Positions 1-5,588 are shown, numbered from the stretch's first letter. The stretch is 5,710 nucleotides of DNA from DAOVGU01 sp030637775 [NCBI: bacterium] (GCA_030637775.1 DAOWFY010000015.1:1-5710), one strand, 5' to 3'. Numbers and translations: made by a program. The notes: generated from the letters alone by a model not told the origin.

Positions 1-854
1 AAAGCAAATCTGGAAGGCAAGCAATTTCAGGGGATATTTTTATCGATGCAACTGGGGATGGGGACATCTTTGCTAAAGCTGGGATTCCCTTTGAAAAAGG
101 TCGTTTAAAAGACGGTTTAACCCAGTCAATGGGCTTGATGTTTAGGCTGGGAAATGTGAATAAAAAACCTCCCGGAAAAGAAATAATAGATCTAGCGAGA
201 AAAGCAATAGAAGATGGTAGTTTGCCTGCCTATAGAGTATCTTTTGGGTCTCAAGGCAGCACAATTCGGGAAAATGAAGTTTCAGTAAATGTTACGAGAA
301 TACCCGGTGATGGAACAAATATTTATGATTTAACTAATGCTGAAATTAGAGGCAGAAAAGATGTAAAAACGATAGTAAAATTTTTTAGAGAAAATATACC
401 TGGTTATGAAAATTGTTATTTGATAAGTACCGGAGTTATAGGAGTGCGAGAGACAAGGAGATTGGTCGGCGAATATATTTTCACAAGAGAGGATGTTTTA
501 GAGGGAAGAAAATTCAAAGATGTAATTGCAAGAGGTGCCTGGGGAATAGATATCCATTCTCCTGAAGGAAAGCCTGAAGATTTGACACAATGGCCTGAAG
601 AGGGTATAAGTTATGACATCCCATACAGGTGTTTATTGCCAAAAAGAATTGATAACTTAATTGTTGCTGGAAGGTGTATTTCGGCTACTCATGAAGCAAT
701 GGCTTCATTAAGAGTTATGCCTACCTGTATGGCGATGGGACAAGCAGCGGGGACAGCAGCAGCTCTATCGATGAAAGAGGAGACTGCCCTGAGCAGTCTC
801 GATGTGAGAAAGTTACAGAAAGTTTTAAGAGAGCAGGGTGCTAACCTTGGATAA
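1..854 (+). CDS. FAD-dependent oxidoreductase (FAD_oxidored type), 5'-truncated
   Basis: The reading frame is open from base 3, so the gene begins before the window. About 283 residues are visible, ending at TAA 852-854; the ATG at 129 is internal. The start of the visible part reads IDATGDGD (visible residues 14-21), followed by an LMFR segment. Further on are GVRETRR (about 147-153) and a long C-terminal block with VAGRCISATHEA and MGQAAGTAAA (about 221-253). These are hallmarks of the FAD_oxidored family, where the C-terminal block completes the FAD site. The N-terminal GxGxxG dinucleotide fold lies outside the window; from usual family length roughly 150 residues are missing. Such proteins are cytosolic flavoproteins often found in carbohydrate clusters, mostly with unknown substrates. 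It is followed 46 bp later by a Gfo/Idh/MocA gene on the same strand, so a shared pathway is likely. The family call is firm; the substrate is not known. Confidence 0.9.
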   Translation, partial: SKSGRQAISGDIFIDATGDGDIFAKAGIPFEKGRLKDGLTQSMGLMFRLGNVNKKPPGKEIIDLARKAIEDGSLPAYRVSFGSQGSTIRENEVSVNVTRIPGDGTNIYDLTNAEIRGRKDVKTIVKFFRENIPGYENCYLISTGVIGVRETRRLVGEYIFTREDVLEGRKFKDVIARGAWGIDIHSPEGKPEDLTQWPEEGISYDIPYRCLLPKRIDNLIVAGRCISATHEAMASLRVMPTCMAMGQAAGTAAALSMKEETALSSLDVRKLQKVLREQGANLG

Positions 855-866
855 AAGTTTATCCGA
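847..866 (+). other. Small hairpin over the stop codon of the FAD oxidoreductase gene
   Basis: TTGGATAAA (847-855) can pair with TTTATCCGA (858-866) through nine pairs, one of them a G-U wobble, around a two-base turn (in practice a larger loop). It covers the TAA stop at 852-854. No T-run follows, so it is not a classical intrinsic terminator. It could protect a 3' end or slow readthrough into the next gene, or be chance in AT-rich sequence. Confidence 0.3.
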
Positions 867-900
867 ACTATAAAAACATATTTGATAAGGAGATGAAATT

Positions 901-1788
901 ATGTTAAAGATAGGATTGGTTGGGGGGACAAAGGTCTGGCACGCCAGAACCTTTTCTGAGATGTTTAATGGCTATGATAGGAAAGAAGCGGTTAAGAAGA
1001 ATTGGGGTCCTTTGTATGAAGCAAGGGTAGAAAAAGATGCCCGTATCACTTATGTCTGGGATGTCAATAAAGAGGATGCCGAAGAAATAGCCAGAATTTG
1101 CAATATAGAAAATGTCGTCAGTAAAAAGGAGGATATGATTGGCAAGATAGATGGAGTTATCATTCCTGATGATGCTACCTTAAAGCAACAGAGAAGAGTG
1201 GTTCCCTTCTTGAAAGCAGGTTTACCTACCTTTATCGATAAAGCTCTTTCTCCGGATATTAAAGAGGCAGAAAAGATTATAGCATTAGCCAAAAAATACA
1301 ATGCTCCGATAATGTCGGCCTCTGCACTACGCTATGCCAAGGAGGTAGAAAAGTTCAAAAGGGAAAAAAATCAATTGGGGGATATTCTTACAGGTTTTGC
1401 TATCTGTGGTGGAGATTTAGTCTTCTATGGAATTCACGCCTTTGAATTATTATATTCGGTTACTGGACCAGGAATAAAATCGGTAAGAAATATTGGTAGC
1501 AGAGATAAAGATATGGTAGTAGTAAAATATAAAGATGGAAGAAACTTTATCTTAACCGTTTACCGGAAGACCAAGTATCTTTTCCAGATGAATCTTTACG
1601 GAACAAAAGGCTGGCGAGAGGTTAATGTTACCGATAGCGACTACTATTATTCTCATATGCTTAAGGTTTTTGTAAAGATGGTAAGAACAAAGAGAGAACC
1701 CTTTCCTCCAGGAGAAACTTTAGAGATAATTAAGGTACTTGTTCTGGGTAAAAAGTCAAGGAAGGGTAATAGAGAATTAAAACTTTAA
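901..1788 (+). CDS. Gfo/Idh/MocA-family oxidoreductase, atypical active site
   Basis: A 295-residue protein that starts with a Rossmann strand and glycine turn (KIGLVGGT, residues 3-10), as expected for an NAD(P)-binding Gfo/Idh/MocA protein. The second strand is YVWDVN (51-56), with Asp54 a candidate cofactor ribose ligand. The family EKP motif appears as IDKAL (112-116), keeping Lys114. The C-terminal substrate domain has GGDLVFYGIHAFELL (170-184): His179 fits the usual catalytic His, but the Asp normally four residues before it is Phe175. The protein is shorter than the usual 330-400 residues. Family members oxidise or reduce sugar or inositol hydroxyls in the cytosol; the missing Asp makes the exact reaction uncertain. 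The ATG at 901 has a strong Shine-Dalgarno AAGGAG at 887-892, eight bases upstream. It precedes a D-2-hydroxyacid dehydrogenase by 10 bp, so co-transcription is likely. The family is well supported; the substrate is unknown. Confidence 0.85.
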   Translation: MLKIGLVGGTKVWHARTFSEMFNGYDRKEAVKKNWGPLYEARVEKDARITYVWDVNKEDAEEIARICNIENVVSKKEDMIGKIDGVIIPDDATLKQQRRVVPFLKAGLPTFIDKALSPDIKEAEKIIALAKKYNAPIMSASALRYAKEVEKFKREKNQLGDILTGFAICGGDLVFYGIHAFELLYSVTGPGIKSVRNIGSRDKDMVVVKYKDGRNFILTVYRKTKYLFQMNLYGTKGWREVNVTDSDYYYSHMLKVFVKMVRTKREPFPPGETLEIIKVLVLGKKSRKGNRELKL

Positions 1789-1798
1789 GGAGATTTTA

Positions 1799-2815
1799 AT
1801 GGCCATTGAAGGAAAGCCGAAGGTATCATTTTTGATGAAGAAAATTTGGCGTGATAGATGTTTTTCTTCTGAGGATATAAAGAGATTAGGATCATTTGCC
1901 GAAGTAATAGATAAGGGATATGAGGAACTTGATGAAGAAAAGATGAGAGACCTTATAAAAGATGCGGATGGAATCTTAACCTGCTGGGAGACGCCAAGAC
2001 TCACCGAAAAGATACTTACCGTTGCTGATAAACTTAAGATATGGTGTCATTGTGCGGGAACGGTTAAGCCGCATATAAATAAAGAGGCAATGGACATTAT
2101 TTGGAATAAAAATATTGTCGTAACCAATACCGCGGCGGCATTGGGAAGAGGCGTAGCTGAATTTACCCTGGGGATGATTATTGCTGGACTTAAAAAGGTA
2201 TTCTTTATGCAGGAGGGAATCAGTAAAGGAGAATGGTCAGAACTAAGAGGAATGGCTGTTGACCCATATAATGTTACTATTGGGGTAATTGGAGCAGGAT
2301 ACTGTGGCAGCCATCTTATAAAATTATTGCAAAATTTTGAGGTAAAGATATTGTTGTATGACCCATATAAAGATGAGGAGGAATGCAGAAAATTAGGAGC
2401 CGAAAAGGTTGAGTTAGGGTATCTTTTATCCCACTCGGACATTATTACCCTCCATGCTCCAAACATACCAGAGAATGTAAATTTGATAGACGAGAAAAGA
2501 ATAAAGCAGATTAAAGATGAAGCCATCTTTATCAATACTGCCAGAGGGATAGAGGTTGATGAAAAAGCGTTGATAGAGGAACTCAAAACCGGAAGGTTTT
2601 ACGCCTGTCTGGATGTGACCCATCCCGAACCACCAGCGCCTGATAACCCTTTACGAAAGATGAAGAATGTGTTTTTAACCCCTCATATTGCCGGTCATGC
2701 TTCAAATGGAATGAAAAGGCAAGGAAAATATGCGGTGGATGAGCTGGAGCGTTTTTTTAAAGGGGAAGAGGTGAAGTATCGGGTAAAAAAAGAGAAATTT
2801 GATGTAATAGCCTAA
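1799..2815 (+). CDS. D-isomer-specific 2-hydroxyacid dehydrogenase, NAD-binding
   Basis: A 338-residue protein with the two-domain layout of the D-2-hydroxyacid dehydrogenase family, which interconverts D-2-hydroxy acids and 2-oxo acids in the cytosol (relatives: phosphoglycerate, glycerate and formate dehydrogenases). The NAD-binding domain has VIGAGYCG (163-170, GxGxxG pattern) and Asp188 at the end of the second strand, which favours NAD over NADP. The expected catalytic triad is complete: Arg249 in INTARG, Glu277 in the THPEPP segment, His296 in TPHIAGH. Length is normal. The N-terminal substrate domain (about 1-120) does not match one subfamily well enough to name a substrate. The ATG at 1799 has AAGGAG at 1787-1792, overlapping the stop codon of the previous gene, so translation is probably coupled. 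In context it may act on a hydroxy or keto acid intermediate of the same pathway; that is inference. Confidence 0.92.
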   Translation: MAIEGKPKVSFLMKKIWRDRCFSSEDIKRLGSFAEVIDKGYEELDEEKMRDLIKDADGILTCWETPRLTEKILTVADKLKIWCHCAGTVKPHINKEAMDIIWNKNIVVTNTAAALGRGVAEFTLGMIIAGLKKVFFMQEGISKGEWSELRGMAVDPYNVTIGVIGAGYCGSHLIKLLQNFEVKILLYDPYKDEEECRKLGAEKVELGYLLSHSDIITLHAPNIPENVNLIDEKRIKQIKDEAIFINTARGIEVDEKALIEELKTGRFYACLDVTHPEPPAPDNPLRKMKNVFLTPHIAGHASNGMKRQGKYAVDELERFFKGEEVKYRVKKEKFDVIA

Positions 2816-2821
2816 AATATA

Positions 2822-2830
2822 TGATATAAT
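2822..2830 (+). promoter_or_regulatory. Putative extended -10 promoter for the zinc-ribbon gene
   Basis: TGATATAAT (TG at 2822-2823, TATAAT at 2825-2830) is a perfect extended -10 element in the 24-bp gap after the D-2-hydroxyacid dehydrogenase. No good -35 sits at 17 bp; TTGATG at 2799-2804 would need a 20-bp spacer. Extended -10 promoters can work without a -35. Transcription would start near 2837, about three bases before the ATG at 2840, giving an almost leaderless mRNA. This fits the poor Shine-Dalgarno there (AAGGA at 2834-2838, one base from the ATG). Not proven by sequence alone. Confidence 0.45.
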
Positions 2831-2839
2831 AAAAAGGAA

Positions 2840-3169
2840 ATGAGCGTAATTCTGAAAGGAGAACTTTATTGTCTTCATTGTCATCAGGAAACTCCTCACA
2901 CTTTAATCTATGCGGGTCATCCTTTATCCGGCGAGTCTTACTTAAAGAAGATTAAATGTGAGGATTGTGAAACAGTAATTGAGCTGGATAGAATCAAAAT
3001 TCTGGAACTCTATGGCAAGCAGTTGGTAAAGAGGGTTCTTACCAAGCCGATACGCTTGACTAAAGAAATAAGAGCTGACCTTACCAACTTCATCAAGTCC
3101 CTGCCGATAAGAATTATCACCAAACCCTACCGTGCCGCTAAAGAAGTCTTGGAAATTATCAAGGAATAA
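2840..3169 (+). CDS. Small conserved zinc-ribbon protein, function unknown ('bh protein'-like)
   Basis: A 109-residue soluble, basic protein with no signal peptide or membrane segment. The N-terminal half has two CxxC knuckles (Cys11/Cys14 and Cys40/Cys43) with nearby His13, His15 and His20, as in a zinc ribbon. The C-terminal half carries an internal repeat with a 26-residue period: RVLTKPIRLTKEI (65-77) and RIITKPYRAAKEV (91-103) share 7 of 13 residues, with most other positions conservative. From memory it resembles small proteins labelled 'bh protein' in clostridia and related anaerobes; I cannot confirm this and know no established function. The ATG at 2840 is the only ATG between the upstream in-frame stop (2822-2824) and the first CxxC. 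Its Shine-Dalgarno is too close, while an extended -10 lies just upstream. Its stop touches the ATG of the next dehydrogenase, so the two are probably translated together. Possible roles such as nucleic-acid binding or regulation are speculation. Confidence 0.8.
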   Translation: MSVILKGELYCLHCHQETPHTLIYAGHPLSGESYLKKIKCEDCETVIELDRIKILELYGKQLVKRVLTKPIRLTKEIRADLTNFIKSLPIRIITKPYRAAKEVLEIIKE

Positions 3170-4195
3170 ATGAAAGCGGCGGTCTACCATTGTCCTGAAA
3201 AGGTAAGATTAGAAGAAGTCCCCCTTCCCAGGATTAAAGAGGAAGAGGTGTTGGTAAGGGTGAAAGTAGCACTCACCTGTGGGACGGACAGGAAACTATA
3301 TCTTCGCGGTCATCCTCTTTTCCCTCCTCCTTTCATTCTCGGACATGAATTTGCTGGAGATATTGCAAAAATAGGTAAAGGAGTAAAAAAATTCAAAAAA
3401 GGGATGAGGGTCGTGGCAGCAAATTCTGCCCCTTGCCATCATTGTTTCTACTGTAAGTTAGGAAAAGAGGAACTCTGTGAAAATTTTTTTATCAGGTTAA
3501 GTGGGGCCTTTGCCGAATATATTGCCATACCAGAACCGATTGTAAGGGATAATCTCTTTGAGATTCCGAAAGATATTACCTATCAAGAAGCAGTCTTCTT
3601 GGAGCCTCTGGCCTGTGTTATCCACGGCATAGAAGAATCACAAATAAAATTGGGTGATACGGTGGTAATTAATGGAGCCGGTCCTATCGGGCTTTTATTT
3701 TTACAATTGGCAAAATTGCAGGGAGCCCGTGTAATCATTACAGATTTATCAAAGGGAAGACTCTCTTTAGCCAGCAAATTGGGTGCAGATAAGGTCTTGA
3801 ATGTGACTCAAGTGAAGGATGAGGTTAAAGCGGTAAGGGAATTGACTGAAGGGAAAAGAGGAGCAGACATAGCGATCGAGGCGGTAGGAAGCCCGGAAGT
3901 GTGGGAAAAAACAATCGCCATGGTAAGAAGGGGAGGTTTGGTAAACCTCTTTGGAGGCTGTAGCCCAAAGACCTTGATTAAGATTCCTACAAATCTGCTC
4001 CATTACAATGAGGTTACCATTAAGGGAGTTTTTCACCATACGCCAGATTATGTAAGAAAAGCCTTTGCCCTTATCTGCGACAAGAGCATCAATACCGAGA
4101 GCCTAATTACTCAACAATTTCCTCTTCAGAAGATTAAAAAAGTCTTAGAGTTAACAACTGCACAGGAAGGTTTGAAGTTTGCTATAATTCCTTAG
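3170..4195 (+). CDS. Zinc-dependent medium-chain alcohol/polyol dehydrogenase (copy 1)
   Basis: A 341-residue member of the zinc-containing medium-chain dehydrogenase family (sorbitol/threonine dehydrogenase-like), which oxidises secondary alcohols or polyols with NAD(P) in the cytosol. Catalytic zinc ligands are Cys37 (CGTD), His59 and Glu60 (GHE) and probably Glu145 (LEPLAC). All four structural zinc cysteines are present: 89, 92, 95 and 103. The nucleotide fold shows GAGPIG (169-174), with Asp192 after the second strand (VIITD), so NAD is the likely cofactor. Length is typical. The ATG at 3170 directly follows the TAA of the zinc-ribbon gene; AAGGA at 3161-3165 gives a four-base spacing, slightly short but usable. 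The next gene is another, clearly different, dehydrogenase of equal length. The family is certain. The substrate could be a sugar alcohol, inositol-type compound or hydroxy acid, and cannot be chosen from sequence. Confidence 0.93.
   Translation: MKAAVYHCPEKVRLEEVPLPRIKEEEVLVRVKVALTCGTDRKLYLRGHPLFPPPFILGHEFAGDIAKIGKGVKKFKKGMRVVAANSAPCHHCFYCKLGKEELCENFFIRLSGAFAEYIAIPEPIVRDNLFEIPKDITYQEAVFLEPLACVIHGIEESQIKLGDTVVINGAGPIGLLFLQLAKLQGARVIITDLSKGRLSLASKLGADKVLNVTQVKDEVKAVRELTEGKRGADIAIEAVGSPEVWEKTIAMVRRGGLVNLFGGCSPKTLIKIPTNLLHYNEVTIKGVFHHTPDYVRKAFALICDKSINTESLITQQFPLQKIKKVLELTTAQEGLKFAIIP
4180..4188 (+). promoter_or_regulatory. Putative extended -10 promoter before the second dehydrogenase
   Basis: TGCTATAAT (TG at 4180-4181, TATAAT at 4183-4188) is a perfect extended -10 element inside the last codons of the first dehydrogenase. 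Seven bases separate it from the ATG at 4196, so a transcript would start at or next to the ATG and be leaderless. No Shine-Dalgarno lies at usable spacing (the nearest, AGGAAGG at 4164-4170, is 25 bases away). No -35 was found at 16-18 bp. The site is coding (codons for FAII), so chance is possible; the same arrangement before the ATG at 2840 raises its credibility. Confidence 0.38.
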
Positions 4196-5221
4196 ATGAT
4201 AGCTTTGGTTAAACTTTCCCATAAGAAGGATGACTTTGAATTGATGGAAGTGCCAGAGCCTATTCCTGAAGCAGATCAGATTAAGGTAAAGGTAAAAAAA
4301 ACCGGAATCTGCGGGACCGATATCTATGGTTATCAAGCGGTTAAAGCACCTGTTATTTTGGGCCATGAGACCTCTGGAGTTGTGGTAGCAAAAGGCAAAA
4401 ATGTTAAGGGAATCCAGATCGGAGAGCGGGTTACCACTGAGACGACCGTCTCTATCTGTGGGAAGTGCAGGTTTTGTCAGACTAAAGACTATAATCTGTG
4501 TTCTAATAGGAAAGGCTTGGGCTCTGCTGCCAATGGTGCCTTTGCCGAATATTTCTCTATTCGCAAGGAGAGTATCCATAAACTTCCGTCCAATGTGGAC
4601 TTTGCCGCAGGTTCCCTCTGCGAGCCTCTTGCTTGTGCTGTCCATGCGGTAGCCGAGCAGGCAAAGGTTTCCTCCGGGGAAATTGTTCTAATTTTTGGTC
4701 CGGGACCCTTTGGTCTTTTGGTCGCTCAGGTGGTCAACTCTTTGGGAGCGAAAGTCATTATCTGTGGAAAAGAAGGAGATGAAAAGCGGTTAAGATTGGC
4801 AAAACTTTTAGGGGCAGAAGTTGTCGTTAACCTAAAGAAAGGAGGAATTGAAGAAAGGATAAGGGAATTAACCTCTGGCGATGGTGCAGATGTGATCTTT
4901 GAGTGCTCGGGGACGCCATCGGCCCTTCATCTCGGATTAAAATTGATAAGGAAAAAAGGAAGGTATGTGCAGGCAGGAATCTTGAGAGAGCCTGTGAAAG
5001 TAAACTTTGAACAAATCCTTTTTGCCAGAGAAGTTGTACTCCTTGGTTCTCATACCCAGAAACCTTCCTCCTGGAAGAAAGCTCTGAACTTACTGTCTGA
5101 AGGCAAAGTCAATCTCAAAGCTCTAATAACCGATGAATTGCCCCTTTCTCATTGGAGAGAAGGCTTCCGAAAAGCAAAGGAAAGAGACTCGGTCAAGGTG
5201 CTCCTTTACCCTCCTAATTAA
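4196..5221 (+). CDS. Zinc-dependent medium-chain alcohol/polyol dehydrogenase (copy 2)
   Basis: A 341-residue zinc dehydrogenase, related to its upstream neighbour but well diverged. Catalytic zinc ligands are Cys39 (GICGTD), His57 and Glu58 (GHE) and probably Glu143 (CEPLAC). Structural zinc cysteines are 88, 91, 94 and 102. The nucleotide-binding turn is GPGPFG (168-173). After the second strand it reads VIICGKEG (187-194), with Gly191-Lys192 where copy 1 has Thr191-Asp192; loss of the acidic residue hints at NADP or relaxed cofactor use, an inference. It resembles the sorbitol/threonine dehydrogenase-like branch. The ATG at 4196 directly follows the TAG stop of copy 1 in the same frame, with no Shine-Dalgarno at normal distance; initiation may depend on translational coupling or on the leaderless-type promoter at 4180-4188. 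It is the last gene of the run; the next promoter begins 10 bp after its stop. Confidence 0.93.
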   Translation: MIALVKLSHKKDDFELMEVPEPIPEADQIKVKVKKTGICGTDIYGYQAVKAPVILGHETSGVVVAKGKNVKGIQIGERVTTETTVSICGKCRFCQTKDYNLCSNRKGLGSAANGAFAEYFSIRKESIHKLPSNVDFAAGSLCEPLACAVHAVAEQAKVSSGEIVLIFGPGPFGLLVAQVVNSLGAKVIICGKEGDEKRLRLAKLLGAEVVVNLKKGGIEERIRELTSGDGADVIFECSGTPSALHLGLKLIRKKGRYVQAGILREPVKVNFEQILFAREVVLLGSHTQKPSSWKKALNLLSEGKVNLKALITDELPLSHWREGFRKAKERDSVKVLLYPPN

Positions 5222-5230
5222 ACTCTATTT

Positions 5231-5259
5231 TTGACAATTATTTCTTTTTAAATTATAAT
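5231..5259 (+). promoter_or_regulatory. Consensus sigma-70 promoter for the tRNA-Thr/tuf unit
   Basis: TTGACA at 5231-5236 and TATAAT at 5254-5259 are both perfect consensus hexamers with the ideal 17-bp spacer, in an AT-rich setting. Transcription should start near 5266, about 134 bases before the tRNA. A promoter this strong fits a stable RNA and elongation factor Tu, among the most expressed bacterial genes. No GC-rich discriminator typical of stringent control is evident right after the -10 (AAAAGATTC follows). Confidence 0.88.
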
Positions 5260-5305
5260 AAAAGATTCTGGGGTATTAATTTATTGTATGGAATTTCAAA
5301 GTTTA

Positions 5306-5381
5306 GCTCGATAAATCAGGCAAAGCAAGCTTTGCCACTACATAGACAAAATAAATATGTAGTTGCCGAGTTTACTCGGCT
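5306..5381 (+). repeat. Hairpin-rich inverted repeat in the tRNA-Thr leader
   Basis: This fills most of the 178-bp gap between the last dehydrogenase and the tRNA. Three adjacent perfect hairpins are visible: GGCAAAGC/GCTTTGCC (5319-5336, two-base turn), ACTACATA/TATGTAGT (5337-5344 with 5356-5363, 11-base loop) and GCCGAGT/ACTCGGC (5365-5380, two-base turn). A weaker stem, GCTCGAT/ATCAGGC (5306-5321, one wobble, one mismatch), overlaps the first and would exclude it. The left half (5319-5344), reverse-complemented, matches the right half (5356-5381) at 18 of 26 positions, so the element is a large inverted repeat with a hairpin in each arm. No T-run follows any stem, so these are not obvious terminators. 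It is probably a dispersed palindromic repeat; a role in processing or attenuation is possible. Confidence 0.75.
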
Positions 5382-5399
5382 ATGTTCTATAAAGAGGTT

Positions 5400-5471
5400 G
5401 CTGCTGTGGCTCAGTGGTAGAGCACGTCCTTGGTAAGGACGGGGTCATGGGTTCGATCCCCATCAGCAGCT
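5400..5471 (+). tRNA. tRNA-Thr, anticodon GGU
   Basis: A full cloverleaf can be drawn. The acceptor stem is GCTGCTG (5400-5406) with CAGCAGC (5464-5470). The D stem is GCTC/GAGC (5409-5412, 5420-5423). The anticodon stem is CGTCC/GGACG (5425-5429, 5437-5441) around loop TTGGTAA, with anticodon GGT at 5432-5434 reading ACC and ACU. The variable loop is GGGTC, and the T arm is ATGGG/CCCAT with loop TTCGATC. The discriminator is T5471 and CCA is not encoded, so it must be added after processing. All stems are perfectly paired, so the gene looks functional. It sits just before tuf, a common bacterial arrangement, and probably shares its transcript. Confidence 0.95.
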
Positions 5472-5487
5472 GACAGCATAGCTGTCA
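5471..5487 (+). other. Hairpin at the tRNA 3' trailer
   Basis: TGACAGC (5471-5477) and GCTGTCA (5481-5487) form a perfect seven-pair stem with an ATA loop, starting at the tRNA discriminator base and running into the left end of the downstream repeat. Its position suggests possible influence on 3'-end processing of the tRNA, but it may simply be an outer part of the repeat. Confidence 0.5.
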
Positions 5488-5562
5488 TTGCGAGGAGCAA
5501 AGCGACGAAGCAATCCCTCACTTCTTTGAAATGAGAGATTCCTCGTTCCACTCGGAATGACA
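5483..5562. repeat. Interspersed inverted repeat between tRNA-Thr and tuf
   Basis: An 80-bp imperfect palindrome. The ends TGTCATTGCGAG (5483-5494) and CTCGGAATGACA (5551-5562) are inverted copies with one mismatch. The centre folds as AATCCCTCA (5512-5520) with TGAGAGATT (5532-5540, one mismatch), continuing to TTC/GAA around a TTT loop. The bases between (GAGCAAAGCGACGAAGC, then CCTCGTTCCA) pair poorly. The ends and the GCGACGAAGCAAT core match, from memory, a dispersed palindromic repeat scattered through intergenic regions of many unrelated bacterial genomes, which often yields spurious predicted peptides. The open frame across it on the minus strand (5463-5657) also runs through part of the tRNA and the start of tuf and is not a gene. 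It is expected in the tRNA-tuf transcript, where it would fold into a long stem. Confidence 0.75.
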
Positions 5563-5588
5563 TGTTGTGTCAAATAAGGAGAGAAAAA

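Noticed and set aside
129-854. ATG at 129 as the true start of the FAD oxidoreductase
   Set aside because: The frame stays open to the window start and the upstream codons encode the conserved IDATGDGD motif, so the ATG is internal.
2047-2586. Minus-strand open frame of 179 codons
   Set aside because: It lies wholly antisense to the D-2-hydroxyacid dehydrogenase, whose motifs and catalytic residues are intact; the antisense product is low-complexity and unlike any known family.
4193-4195. TAG as a sense codon fusing the two zinc dehydrogenases
   Set aside because: The first protein ends and the second begins at normal family boundaries with equal normal lengths, so a real stop is more likely; kept only as a low-probability check.
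4151-4645. Minus-strand open frame of 164 codons
   Set aside because: Antisense to the second zinc dehydrogenase, which has all its zinc ligands; no recognisable domain in the antisense product.
4401-4652. Plus-strand open frame of 83 codons in another frame
   Set aside because: A shadow inside the second zinc dehydrogenase with no recognisable domain.
5319-5380. Leader hairpins as intrinsic terminators or CRISPR repeats
   Set aside because: No T-run follows any stem, and there are only two diverged inverted units, with no regular direct repeats and spacers.
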